Assembly: GCA_964630665.1 (NCBI GenBank)
Contig: CAZVVN010000084.1
Coordinates: 1 to 12,360 of the forward strand
Source of the DNA: UBA9619 sp964630665
GTDB lineage: Bacteria; Pseudomonadota; Gammaproteobacteria; Arenicellales; UBA868
Length of the DNA stretch: 12,360 nucleotides
Direction: 5' to 3'
Shown: piece by piece, positions 1 through 7,638 of the stretch
How positions within the stretch are numbered: the stretch's first letter is position 1
How the letters are laid out: each line of letters opens with the position of its first letter
The notes under the pieces: generated by a model
Told to the model about the DNA's origin: nothing
Database searches by the model: none
Seen by the model: only the letters and a program-made list of their open reading frames with translations
Position numbers and translations under genes: made by a program

Positions 1-744
1 GAGCCGATCACAGTGGTACTGTCACAGAAGGGCTGGATTCGGGCGGCCAAGGGACCAGAGATCGATCCCCGTGAACTGAATTACCGGGGTGACGACGGCT
101 ATCTGCATGCCGGTGCTGGACGGACTAATCAACCGCTACTGACGATAGACTCGGGCGGCCGGACCTATTCATTGCCGGCACATACACTGCCTTCTGCAAG
201 GGGGCTGGGTGAACCTGTGGGCAAACAGCTCAAGCCGCCCGCAGGGGCAACTTTCCGCGGGGTCATGATTGGTAGTAGCGATGACTTGTACCTGTTGTCC
301 ACTGATGCCGGGTATGGATTTGTTGCACCGCTGGAAGAAATGATGACCCGGAACAAATCAGGCAAAGCGGTACTTCGGGCCCGGGATGTGGGTGTTTTGC
401 CGCCGCAACGTGTCCTTGACCACGAGGATGACTGGATCGCCGCAGTGACCAGTGCCGGCAGGCTGCTGATATTCCCGCTCGCCGAGATGCCGGTCCTGGC
501 AAAAGGCAAAGGGGTCAAGATCATCAATGTGCCTGTCGCCCGGTACAGGTCCGGCGAGGAGAAAGTGATTAGTGTAGTTGTGTTTCAGGAAGGCCAGCGA
601 CTGCGAATACATTCGGGTCGCCAGCACATGAAACTCAAGCCCTCGGATTTCGAGCATTACGTCGGTGCGAGGGCCCAGCGGGGCCGGGCTCTTCCTCGTG
701 GGTATCGCCAGCCCAGTGCTATAGAGTCGGTAAGCCAGGACTAG
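1..744 (+). CDS. parC: DNA topoisomerase IV subunit A, C-terminal part (5' truncated by window edge)
   Basis: This is the C-terminal part (247 residues) of ParC, the DNA-cleaving subunit of topoisomerase IV that decatenates daughter chromosomes with ParE. The reading frame is open from base 1, so the GTG at 13 is an internal Val codon and the true start lies outside the window. The visible part corresponds to the C-terminal beta-pinwheel that wraps DNA. Family-typical segments are GWIRAAKG, LNYRGDD, TLPSARGLGEP, DAGYGFV, AGRLLIFPL and AKGKGVKIINVP, which line up blade by blade with E. coli ParC as I remember it. The choice of ParC over GyrA rests on these segments and on the lack of a clear GyrA box. 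The active-site tyrosine domain is not in the window. The gene ends 50 bp from the convergent transporter gene, and I see no clear hairpin terminator in that gap. Confidence 0.96.
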   Translation, partial: EPITVVLSQKGWIRAAKGPEIDPRELNYRGDDGYLHAGAGRTNQPLLTIDSGGRTYSLPAHTLPSARGLGEPVGKQLKPPAGATFRGVMIGSSDDLYLLSTDAGYGFVAPLEEMMTRNKSGKAVLRARDVGVLPPQRVLDHEDDWIAAVTSAGRLLIFPLAEMPVLAKGKGVKIINVPVARYRSGEEKVISVVVFQEGQRLRIHSGRQHMKLKPSDFEHYVGARAQRGRALPRGYRQPSAIESVSQD

Positions 745-794
745 GAGGACAGCGGATTGTCACGCAGGCCCGCATAGGCTCTGATCGCCCGGAT

Positions 795-1679
795 TCAATG
801 GCCTTTGCCTTGTTCCGAGACCAATACCACGATTCCACTGCCAACCACCAGGGCGGCACCGGCCATGACACTCGCTCCCGGCAGGTCATTGAAAACCAGC
901 CAGCCGTAGAAAGCAGCCCACCCCAGGGTGGTGTACTCCAGTGCTCCAACGAGATAGACGGGCGCATACTTGAAGCCATTGGTCAGTGCATACTGTCCGC
1001 CAAGCCCTACCAGGCCCAGCAGAATCATCAGTGCGAAATCCTCCAGAGTGGGTGCCCGCCACAAGAATGGTGCTGCCAGCAGGCTGACGGCCAGAACCAA
1101 CAGCGCACCGGTCAACAGCATCAGTTCGGTAGATTCACTGGCGGACATCCTGCGTGTCTGGATTCCCAGTGCCGCGAACAAGAAGCAACCGAAAACAGCA
1201 GCGCCGGCACCCAGCCAGTCCACTGAACTGCCTGAAGGTTGCACGATAAATATTACACCGATGAAACCCGTGATGATGGCAAGGACCTGTCGGCCATTGG
1301 GATACTCTGCGAGTACGATGCCTGAAAGTAGCGTCAGGAACAACGGGTAGGCAGAGACAATCGAGATCGCGTCAACCAGGGGCATGCGCGAGATGGCGAA
1401 ATAATAACTCAGGAAAGCAACCAGGTTCAGCAGGGCCCTAAAGATATGAGCGCCGGGATTGGTCGTCGTTAGACCTTGTCGGCCAAAACGAACGAATATG
1501 GCCAGAATCAGAACGGGGACACTGAGCAGGCTGCGGACCAGCAGCAACTGCAAGAGGGTGTAGTCACTGGACAACCACTTGACCAGGGTATCCTGGCTTG
1601 AGAACAGGAAGCAGGCCAGTAGTGTGAACAGGGCTCCCTGCCAGAGGGTGCGTTTAAGTGAGAGGTCCGGCCCGGTCAT
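795..1679 (-). CDS. EamA/DMT-superfamily inner-membrane transporter
   Basis: The 294-residue product is almost entirely hydrophobic, with about ten predicted membrane helices arranged as two EamA repeats (roughly residues 12-146 and 155-288). This is the standard length and layout of drug/metabolite transporter (DMT) superfamily exporters. Repeat landmarks include the helix-1 segment FLFSSQDTLVKWL (about 24-36), the first-repeat end around FIGVIFIVQP (139-148), and the helix-9 region LVGALEYTTLGW (243-254). A short basic tail follows. The family exports amino acids, nucleotides or other metabolites, and the substrate cannot be told from sequence. The ATG at 1679 is chosen because an upstream ATG in the spacer runs quickly into a stop. 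The ribosome-binding site is weak. It lies 56 bp downstream of algC on the same strand and may be cotranscribed with it, but no functional link is obvious. Confidence 0.9.
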   Translation of the reverse strand: MTGPDLSLKRTLWQGALFTLLACFLFSSQDTLVKWLSSDYTLLQLLLVRSLLSVPVLILAIFVRFGRQGLTTTNPGAHIFRALLNLVAFLSYYFAISRMPLVDAISIVSAYPLFLTLLSGIVLAEYPNGRQVLAIITGFIGVIFIVQPSGSSVDWLGAGAAVFGCFLFAALGIQTRRMSASESTELMLLTGALLVLAVSLLAAPFLWRAPTLEDFALMILLGLVGLGGQYALTNGFKYAPVYLVGALEYTTLGWAAFYGWLVFNDLPGASVMAGAALVVGSGIVVLVSEQGKGH

Positions 1680-1735
1680 GCTTGGCGACTCAGGTCAGCA
1701 GGCTATGCTCGGCATCGCGGATAACTTTTTTGATC

Positions 1736-3112
1736 TCAGAAAGGCAGGTCCAGGTCGGTACGGATCGAGAGCAGCTGTGAGCGGAACTGGGCCTGGATCT
1801 TCTCCAGCATCGGCCTATCGTCTGCTTCGAACCGAAGGATCACCGTGGGCGTGGTGTTCGAGGCCCTGGCCAGGCCAAAACCGTTCTCGAAATCGACCCG
1901 TACGCCATCAATGTTGCAGGTCTCCCCGCCTGGAAACCGGGCCGATTTGATCAGCTGATCGATCAGGGCATGGTGTTCACCCTCGTTCATCTCCAGGCGC
2001 AGTTCCGGTGTGCTGACCGTGTCGGGAATGCCCGAGAAAACCGTGGCTGGCGCCTCAGGGTGCCGCGACAGCAGTTCGCAGAGCCGGGCGGCCGCGTAGA
2101 TGCCGTCGTCAAAGCCATACCAGCGTTCCTTGAAGAAAATATGGCCACTCATCTCGCCGGCGAGCGCAGCGCCAGTTTCTTTCAACTTTGCCTTGATGAA
2201 CGAGTGCCCGGTCTTCCACATGGTCGGTCGGCCGCCGGCAGCGGCGATGGCTTCAGGGAGTACCCTGGAACATTTAACGTCGTAGATGATCTCCGCACCG
2301 GGATTGCGTTGCAGGACATCCCGGGCAAACAGCAGCAACTGGCGGTCGGGCCAGATGACGCTGCCGTCTGCCGACACCACCCCCAGCCGATCGCCATCAC
2401 CATCCAGTGCCATACCGAATTCAGCTTTTTCCTCCGAGACGGTAGTGATGACATCCTGCAGGTTTTCCAACTGGCTGGGATCGGGATGATGATTGGGGAA
2501 GGTGCCATCGACTTCGGAGAACAGATCGATCACTTCACAACCAATGTCGCGCAGTAATTGTGGGGCGATGCCACCGGCGACACCGTTGCCACAGTCGATC
2601 ACCACTTTGAGAGGCCTCCTGAGTGAGATGTCTTCGGTCACGCGTTCGCGGTACGCCGGCCGGATGTCTTCGGTGCGATGTCTGCCTGTGCCGCTCGCCA
2701 GGTCGCCCTGTTCTACCCGATGGCGCAGGGCCTGGATGCGGTCGCCGGACAGTGTGTCACCGGCGATCATGATCTTGAGGCCATTGTATTGCGGAGGGTT
2801 GTGGCTGCCCGTGACAGAGACCGCAGAACCAATGCCAAGATGGTGCGTGGCGAAGTAGGTCAGTGGTGTCGGTACGATACCAATATCAACGACATCACAG
2901 CCTGTGGTCTGGATGCCACGGGCCAACGCCCCGGCGATAACCGGACCTGACAGGCGGCCATCCCTGCCGATGACGACACTTCTCTCTCCCAGGCTCAATG
3001 CTTCGCTGCCGATGGCCTTGCCGATAGATTCGACGACAGGCTCAGTCAAAGTCTCACCGACGATGCCGCGGATGTCGTAGGCTTTGAATATTTCGGCGGG
3101 TAGGGGGGGCAC
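1736..3112 (-). CDS. algC: Bifunctional phosphomannomutase/phosphoglucomutase (AlgC type)
   Basis: This cytoplasmic alpha-D-phosphohexomutase interconverts mannose or glucose 6-phosphate and 1-phosphate, supplying GDP-mannose and UDP-glucose routes to LPS and exopolysaccharide. The 458 residues match the four-domain family and closely resemble Pseudomonas AlgC (about 463). Visible motifs in order are FKAYDIRGIVGE near the N-terminus, the phosphoserine loop TGSHNP with Ser103, the Mg2+ loop DGDGDR at 237-242, the sugar-binding loop GEMSGH at 319-324, and the phosphate-binding RASNTTP at 416-422. All catalytic residues are present. The start is GTG at 3112, which gives the expected N-terminus, with only a weak GGA upstream. 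It lies 15 bp downstream of the GNAT-like gene and 56 bp upstream of the EamA gene. The dut and argB genes that flank algC in Pseudomonas are absent here. The name manB or pgm would also be defensible. Confidence 0.95.
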   Translation of the reverse strand: MPPLPAEIFKAYDIRGIVGETLTEPVVESIGKAIGSEALSLGERSVVIGRDGRLSGPVIAGALARGIQTTGCDVVDIGIVPTPLTYFATHHLGIGSAVSVTGSHNPPQYNGLKIMIAGDTLSGDRIQALRHRVEQGDLASGTGRHRTEDIRPAYRERVTEDISLRRPLKVVIDCGNGVAGGIAPQLLRDIGCEVIDLFSEVDGTFPNHHPDPSQLENLQDVITTVSEEKAEFGMALDGDGDRLGVVSADGSVIWPDRQLLLFARDVLQRNPGAEIIYDVKCSRVLPEAIAAAGGRPTMWKTGHSFIKAKLKETGAALAGEMSGHIFFKERWYGFDDGIYAAARLCELLSRHPEAPATVFSGIPDTVSTPELRLEMNEGEHHALIDQLIKSARFPGGETCNIDGVRVDFENGFGLARASNTTPTVILRFEADDRPMLEKIQAQFRSQLLSIRTDLDLPF

Positions 3113-3127
3113 GGTAGGGATCCGGGA

Positions 3128-3634
3128 TCAGCAATGATCAGGCAGTCTAAACCATCGCTCCAGCGGTATCTCCCGGAGCGGGTACGCAGGGCGTTCAAAT
3201 GGCCAGCGGGCACTGATCCAGGTTTTGACTGACTCATAAAGTTTGGCATCCAGCCCGTTTTCGAGCTCCGATGCTCTGACCCACATCGTCACCATGGCGT
3301 CGTAGCTGGACTTGGGGCTTGGATCAATGTAGACGCAGCCCAGGCACTGCCCCTCGGAAAGCGTAACGACGGTATAGGCAAACGAGTAGCGAAGGGTGAA
3401 TTCCCGCTGGTGCCAGCCCAGATCTATCAGGTTATCTTCCAGAGTCAGTCCCTCCGGCCAGTTGGATCCCGTGATGACACTGAAGCTCTCTCGCAGATGG
3501 TCACTGCTGGTCATCACGGCATCGAAATCCTTGATCAGGTCGTGGACCGTCAGCATGCGTAACCTGAACCGGGAAGCCTCGAGACCTTCCGGTATATTGA
3601 AATCAGCACTGATGAGTGTTTTTCGCCCTTTCAT
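3128..3634 (-). CDS. GNAT-like N-acetyltransferase family protein
   Basis: A 168-residue soluble protein that I place tentatively in the GNAT acyl-CoA N-acetyltransferase fold. The pattern is an N-terminal strand and helices with RLRMLTVHDLIKDFDAVM (25-42), a central pair of strands (about 85-92 and 98-103, the second being LGCVYIDP), then a strand followed by a helix, MVTMWVRASELENG into LDAKLYESVKTWI (114-140). The usual acetyl-CoA pyrophosphate loop (Q/R-x-x-G-x-G/A) is not clear: only VRASELENGLD sits in the right place, so catalytic activity is uncertain. The substrate is unknown. The ATG at 3634 has AGGA nine bases upstream. The gene is first in a probable operon with algC (15-bp gap) and faces the Rieske oxygenase gene across a 231-bp divergent spacer. 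It could instead be a degenerate or non-enzymatic GNAT relative. Confidence 0.58.
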   Translation of the reverse strand: MKGRKTLISADFNIPEGLEASRFRLRMLTVHDLIKDFDAVMTSSDHLRESFSVITGSNWPEGLTLEDNLIDLGWHQREFTLRYSFAYTVVTLSEGQCLGCVYIDPSPKSSYDAMVTMWVRASELENGLDAKLYESVKTWISARWPFERPAYPLREIPLERWFRLPDHC

Positions 3635-3865
3635 TACTTCTGATCCTGCCCAGTCCGGGGGCGAGTCTACACCGTTGCCGTGAAAGGCAGAAAGACTGGC
3701 GTAGGAATGATGTCTTCTCGAGCGGGCCGTGTACGGAATGAGGCTGCGGTCGGCACCTTTTGATTTTGTAGACGTTCACCGAGACTTGACCTATCCTTGC
3801 CCTCTCAACAGAAGTTTTACGCGATCTCGCAGCAACAATCCTGGCGATTCACCTGGTAGGTCCGA

Positions 3866-5038
3866 GTGACTGAATATCCCTCCAACAGCGGAATGCTCGC
3901 ACCCTGGGCCTACACCAGTGAAGAGTTGTTTCAGCTTGAGACCGAAGGTCTTTTCCGCCGGCAGTGGATGCTGGCCGGTCACCTATCCGATCTGCCAGAC
4001 CCGGGTGATTACCTGACATTCGACGTGGCCGGTGAACGGGCAGTGGTGGTCAGAAGCGACACGGGTGAGCTTCGCGCATTCCATAATGTTTGCCGGCATC
4101 GGGGGTCGCGGGTCGTGCCTGCCAAACAGGGACACTGCGGCCATGTCATGCGCTGTCCATTCCATGGTTGGACCTATCACCTAGATGGACGCCTCAAGAG
4201 CGTGCCGCACCCGAAGGGATTTCCAGGCTTTGAGAAAGAGCAGCACGGCTTGGTGCCGATTGCTCTGGAAACGTGGCATGGGCTGATTTTTCTGCGATTT
4301 GAAGGTTCCGGACCTGCCGTTTCTGAGAAACTGGCGGCGATCAGTGACCAAGTCGCACCGTATCGCCTTACCGATATGGTGCCCTGGGGAGGTGAATACG
4401 AGGAGGTCGTCGGATACAACTGGAAGTTTTTCCACGACATTGATAACGAGGGTTACCACGTGCCTGCAGCACACCCGGCGCTGCAGGAACTCTATGGCCG
4501 TACCTACCAGGACAGTTTGATCGGTGATATTCCGATCTCTACCGGAATCGTTGACGATTACCCGGCGCGTAGCTGGAGTGTCGCGCGCTACAAGTCCCTG
4601 CTTCCCCAACAGGCCCACCTGCCGAAGAAGAACCGCAGATTGTGGCTGTATTTCGGTGTTTTCCCTAACGCTGTCATTTACTTCTACCCGGAGAAGGCGG
4701 GGTTCTACATGTCGTTGCCTGCCGGGCCAGAAAGTACTCGTGTCGTGGGCCGGGAATACGCATTGCCGGGGGCGAGCCGTGATCTGGAGGTAAGCCGCTA
4801 CCTGAGTGCCCGCATCGACCGCATGACGTACCGAGAGGATCACGCGCTGGTCACCTGGCTACAGGAAGCTGCCCGCACCAGCGTGTTCCCGATGAACAAC
4901 CTGGCGGATCTGGAAGCCGGGGTTCTACAGTTTCACCAACAACTCAAATCTCACATACCGTCGATGTCACTGGTCAAGGCGCCGGCACCGGGCAGTCTCG
5001 CCCAGATTAATGCCAAAATGGGTGCGGCTGCTGACTGA
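3866..5038 (+). CDS. Rieske [2Fe-2S] non-heme iron oxygenase, alpha subunit
   Basis: The 390-residue protein has the two domains of ring-hydroxylating/Rieske oxygenase large subunits. The N-terminal Rieske domain carries CRHRGS (Cys76, His78) and CPFHGW (Cys97, His100), the four ligands of the 2Fe-2S cluster. The C-terminal catalytic domain carries NWKFFHDIDNEGYHVPAAHP, with His198 and His203 as mononuclear iron ligands and probably Asp348 as the third. The residue three before the first His, which bridges the two metal centres between subunits, is Glu195. It is Asp in naphthalene dioxygenase and Glu in carnitine oxygenase CntA. That hints at a quaternary-amine or N-methyl substrate but does not prove it. 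The start is GTG at 3866 with AGG five bases upstream. No reductase, ferredoxin or beta subunit lies in the window, so electron transfer must come from elsewhere. An aminotransferase gene follows 37 bp downstream, probably in the same operon. Confidence 0.93.
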   Translation: MTEYPSNSGMLAPWAYTSEELFQLETEGLFRRQWMLAGHLSDLPDPGDYLTFDVAGERAVVVRSDTGELRAFHNVCRHRGSRVVPAKQGHCGHVMRCPFHGWTYHLDGRLKSVPHPKGFPGFEKEQHGLVPIALETWHGLIFLRFEGSGPAVSEKLAAISDQVAPYRLTDMVPWGGEYEEVVGYNWKFFHDIDNEGYHVPAAHPALQELYGRTYQDSLIGDIPISTGIVDDYPARSWSVARYKSLLPQQAHLPKKNRRLWLYFGVFPNAVIYFYPEKAGFYMSLPAGPESTRVVGREYALPGASRDLEVSRYLSARIDRMTYREDHALVTWLQEAARTSVFPMNNLADLEAGVLQFHQQLKSHIPSMSLVKAPAPGSLAQINAKMGAAAD

Positions 5039-5075
5039 TCGAAGGCGGATCAAGGATCTTTAAAGGTATAAACGG

Positions 5076-6476
5076 ATGAAATCACAGACCACACCAGACT
5101 TCGACCTGCCTGCTATTCGACGCATGGACACGCATGTGGTTCACCCCTGGGAATCGTTCGATCAGCCGAACCCGTCACGGACCATCATCGGTTCCGGCAA
5201 AGGAGTCTACGTGTACGACGGTCAGGGCAACCGCCTGCTCGACGGTCCCAGCGGGATGTGGTGTGTCAATGTTGGCCATGGTCGCCCCGAGATCGCCGAA
5301 GCTATCTCGAGGCAGGCCCTGGAGTTGTCTTATATCAGCCCCTGGAGTCATCCAACAGCGCCCGCGGCCCGCTTGGCTGAGCGGTTGGCTGCCGTGTCTC
5401 CAGGCGACCTGGACCACGTTTTTTTCACAACCGGCGGGTCTACAGCCGTGGACTCGGCGCTTCGTTTCTGTATGTTCTACAACAACGTGCTGGGGCGACC
5501 AGAGAAAAAGCACATCATCTCCCGCCAGGATGCCTACCATGGAAGCACCCACCTTGCTGCTGCGGCCTCCGGTAAGTCGCGCGACAAGAACTGGCTGGAT
5601 ACCGCACTTGATCAGGTCCACTTTGTCTCCTCTCCCAATCCTTACCGGCGGCCGGAGGACCTGTCGGAAGCCGCTTTCTGTCAGAAGCTGGTCGATGAAC
5701 TCGAGACCAAGATTGTTGAGATCGGACCTGAACGTGTTGCCGCCTTCATTGCCGAGCCGGTTCTGGCGTCAGGCGGCGTCATCGTTCCGCCAGAGGGTTA
5801 TCATGCGGCATGCCAGGAACTCTGCAGGCGCTACGACGTCATCACCATCTCGGACGAGGTGGTTACCGGGTTCGGCCGGCTGGGCCACTGGTTCGCGTCT
5901 GAATCTGAATTTGGCATCGTTCCCGACATCATTACCTGCGCCAAGGGGATCACCTCAGGCTATGTGCCGTTGGGCGCGGTGCTGATATCAGATCGCTTGG
6001 TCTCAAGGGTGGGCGGTGACAGTGCGCGCGGTGCTGTTTTTTCCAACGGATTTACCTATTCAGGTCATCCGGTGGCCTGTGCCGCCGCGCTTGCAAACAT
6101 GGATATCATTGAAGGTGAAGGTCTGCTCGAACACGCCCGTGAGGTCGGACCTTATCTGCAGCAGCAGCTCCGAACGCTGGCTGACCTGCCCATCGTGGGA
6201 GATATACGGGGTCTGGGGCTGATGGGTTGCCTGGAATGTGTCGTGAGTAAAAAGACCCGTCAACCGCTCGAGTTGGATTATGAGATCGGCAATCGGATCG
6301 ATGCACATTGTCAGGTGCTGGGCCTGCTGGTGCGGCCGCTGATCAACATGTGTGTAATGTCACCGCCTATAGTGATTTCACACGGGCAGATAGACCAGAT
6401 GATCAGTATTCTGCGGCAAGGTATTGAACGTACTGTCGACGATCTCGAAAGAGAGGGGGTTGTCTGCGGTTCGTAA
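5076..6476 (+). CDS. Class III pyridoxal-phosphate aminotransferase (omega-amino acid type)
   Basis: This 466-residue fold-type I PLP enzyme belongs to the class III aminotransferases, which move an amino group from an omega- or beta-amino acid or amine to pyruvate or 2-oxoglutarate. Landmarks in order are MWCVNVGHGRPEI (61-73), the phosphate-binding TTGGSTAVDSALR (118-130), QDAYHGST (151-158), the pyridine-nitrogen aspartate in ISDEVVTGFGRLG (Asp260), the Schiff-base lysine in ITCAKGITSGYVPLGA (Lys290), and TYSGHPVACAAALA (327-340). Length and motif spacing are normal and all key residues are present, so it should be active. The ATG at 5076 has AAGG nine bases upstream. It sits 37 bp after the Rieske oxygenase gene and is probably cotranscribed with it, suggesting that it transaminates a product of the oxygenase or an upstream amine. 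Beta-alanine:pyruvate, taurine and putrescine aminotransferases are relatives; the substrate is not resolved. Confidence 0.93.
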   Translation: MKSQTTPDFDLPAIRRMDTHVVHPWESFDQPNPSRTIIGSGKGVYVYDGQGNRLLDGPSGMWCVNVGHGRPEIAEAISRQALELSYISPWSHPTAPAARLAERLAAVSPGDLDHVFFTTGGSTAVDSALRFCMFYNNVLGRPEKKHIISRQDAYHGSTHLAAAASGKSRDKNWLDTALDQVHFVSSPNPYRRPEDLSEAAFCQKLVDELETKIVEIGPERVAAFIAEPVLASGGVIVPPEGYHAACQELCRRYDVITISDEVVTGFGRLGHWFASESEFGIVPDIITCAKGITSGYVPLGAVLISDRLVSRVGGDSARGAVFSNGFTYSGHPVACAAALANMDIIEGEGLLEHAREVGPYLQQQLRTLADLPIVGDIRGLGLMGCLECVVSKKTRQPLELDYEIGNRIDAHCQVLGLLVRPLINMCVMSPPIVISHGQIDQMISILRQGIERTVDDLEREGVVCGS

Positions 6477-6566
6477 AATCCCGGCTGGCTGCTCTAACCG
6501 GTCGAATCGATCAGCTGACAGGAATGCCGGAAATGTCTGACTGCGAGTCATCGTATGGTCCGCCAC

Positions 6567-6584
6567 AGCCAGGCAGTGGCTTTT
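6567..6584 (+). terminator. Weak candidate rho-independent terminator after the aminotransferase gene
   Basis: AGCCA (6567-6571), a five-base loop, then TGGCT (6577-6581) leading into TTT form a short hairpin with a four-T run in all. The stem is only five pairs and the T-tract is short, so this is a weak terminator at best. It lies about 90 bp after the aminotransferase stop and 98 bp before the kinase-like gene, a sensible place for a boundary between two transcripts. The rest of the 205-bp spacer shows no ORF and no convincing promoter to my eye. Confidence 0.25.
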
Positions 6585-6681
6585 GGATACTCAAAGAATC
6601 GAGATGAAGAGGTGCTGATGCTGCCTGGGTCCTACTCTGCAATCAGCGCTTTCAAGCGGATAGATTGGCTGGTAGTTAAGC

Positions 6682-7596
6682 ATGCCCTTGCCGATATCCG
6701 CTGATCAACGCACCGTGTTTGCGATTCCAGAGCATTTTCGCCGGCGTTACTGTCGCTGGCAGACGACCAGTTGGGATGGGTGGGTAGATTCGGATCTGTT
6801 TGAGAGTCTGCCGAACGCCGTACGGGACAACCCTGAGGAGCTTCTCACGCTGCCGGAAAGCGTGTCGGTTCGTGACGCGCGTAATCTGCTCAGGCGTCTA
6901 CGTATTGGGGAAGCCGACCTTTGGCTTAAGTGCTTTCGCGCGGCTCATGCCGTGGATGCCGCCGTGTATGCATTCCGGGCGGGAAAGTCCGTTCAGAGCT
7001 GGAATAAATCGTTTGCATTGATCGCAGCTGGCTTTGACGTGCCTAGACCTTTGTTGGGCTTACGTCGACGCGGCATAGGTCAAGGCGTGATGGGTTTGTT
7101 CGGCTCACAGCATGTTAACGCTGCCCCTTTGCAGGATCTCATGTCTGCAACTGGCCCAGAAGAAAGCCCAATGGCGCTGATGCAGCAGCTGGGAATGTTT
7201 CTGGCGCGCCTTCACGATCACGGTTTCCGTCATCGGGACCTGCGCCGTGGGAATCTACTAATCCAGGAATGCGTTGACGCCCGATTCAGATTCTTCCTGG
7301 TCGATGTCAATAGGCTGCAGCGTTATGAGTCACTCAACTGGATCCAACGCATTCGGGAACTCGAGCGGCTTTTCCTGGTGGGGCCGGAGGCCACCTGGTT
7401 CTTTGAGGGTTATGGGATTGACCGGAACATAACGCAGGTGGCCAGTGACTATCGCCGTCGAGTGCGTTATGCAGAAGATCTCGAGTATCGGAGTTTTGGC
7501 AGGCTTCGCAGGAAGCTGTGGTACTATCTTTGGGAACTGCGTGCTTATCCTCCGGGCGTCCGGGGCTCCCGCCCTACCTCCACGTGGCTTGATTGA
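6682..7596 (+). CDS. Kdo/WaaP (InaA-like) lipopolysaccharide kinase family protein
   Basis: The 304-residue protein carries the eukaryote-like kinase core of the Kdo/WaaP family, which phosphorylates sugars of the LPS inner core at the cytoplasmic face of the inner membrane. The catalytic loop is LHDHGFRHRDLRRGNLLI: HRD at 184-186 with Asp186 as likely base and Asn191 as metal ligand. The second metal-binding site is FFLVDVNR (Asp208), equivalent to DFG. The likely ATP-anchoring lysine is Lys83 in LWLKCFRA. The protein is somewhat longer than WaaP or KdkA (about 240-270) because of an N-terminal extension of roughly 60 residues. It ends in a basic Arg-rich tail region. ATG 6682 is the first start after an in-frame TAG at 6673; its ribosome site is poor. 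It is followed 42 bp later by a methyltransferase gene. The sugar or lipid acceptor is unknown, and a different small-molecule or protein kinase role is possible. Confidence 0.8.
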   Translation: MPLPISADQRTVFAIPEHFRRRYCRWQTTSWDGWVDSDLFESLPNAVRDNPEELLTLPESVSVRDARNLLRRLRIGEADLWLKCFRAAHAVDAAVYAFRAGKSVQSWNKSFALIAAGFDVPRPLLGLRRRGIGQGVMGLFGSQHVNAAPLQDLMSATGPEESPMALMQQLGMFLARLHDHGFRHRDLRRGNLLIQECVDARFRFFLVDVNRLQRYESLNWIQRIRELERLFLVGPEATWFFEGYGIDRNITQVASDYRRRVRYAEDLEYRSFGRLRRKLWYYLWELRAYPPGVRGSRPTSTWLD

Positions 7597-7638
7597 GTGT
7601 GCTCGCCGTGCAGAACCAATGTTTCCAGGTAATGTGCC

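Noticed and set aside
1970..2557. 195-codon plus-strand open frame opposite algC
   Set aside because: It lies wholly antisense to a well-conserved gene with all motifs intact, and its translation has no recognisable domain. It is a by-product of the codon use of the real gene.
3786..3814. TTGACC as a -35 box for the Rieske operon
   Set aside because: The hexamer is good, but 17-19 bases downstream there is only CAGAAG or similar, not a -10 element. I do not call a promoter.
4181..4843. 220-codon minus-strand open frame opposite the Rieske oxygenase gene
   Set aside because: It is antisense to an intact enzyme gene and shows no family features or ribosome site; treated as a shadow frame.
6569..6628. 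8-bp inverted repeat CCAGGCAG / CTGCCTGG in the spacer before the kinase gene
   Set aside because: An 8-bp match within about 200 bases is expected by chance fairly often, and it competes with the small terminator-like hairpin.
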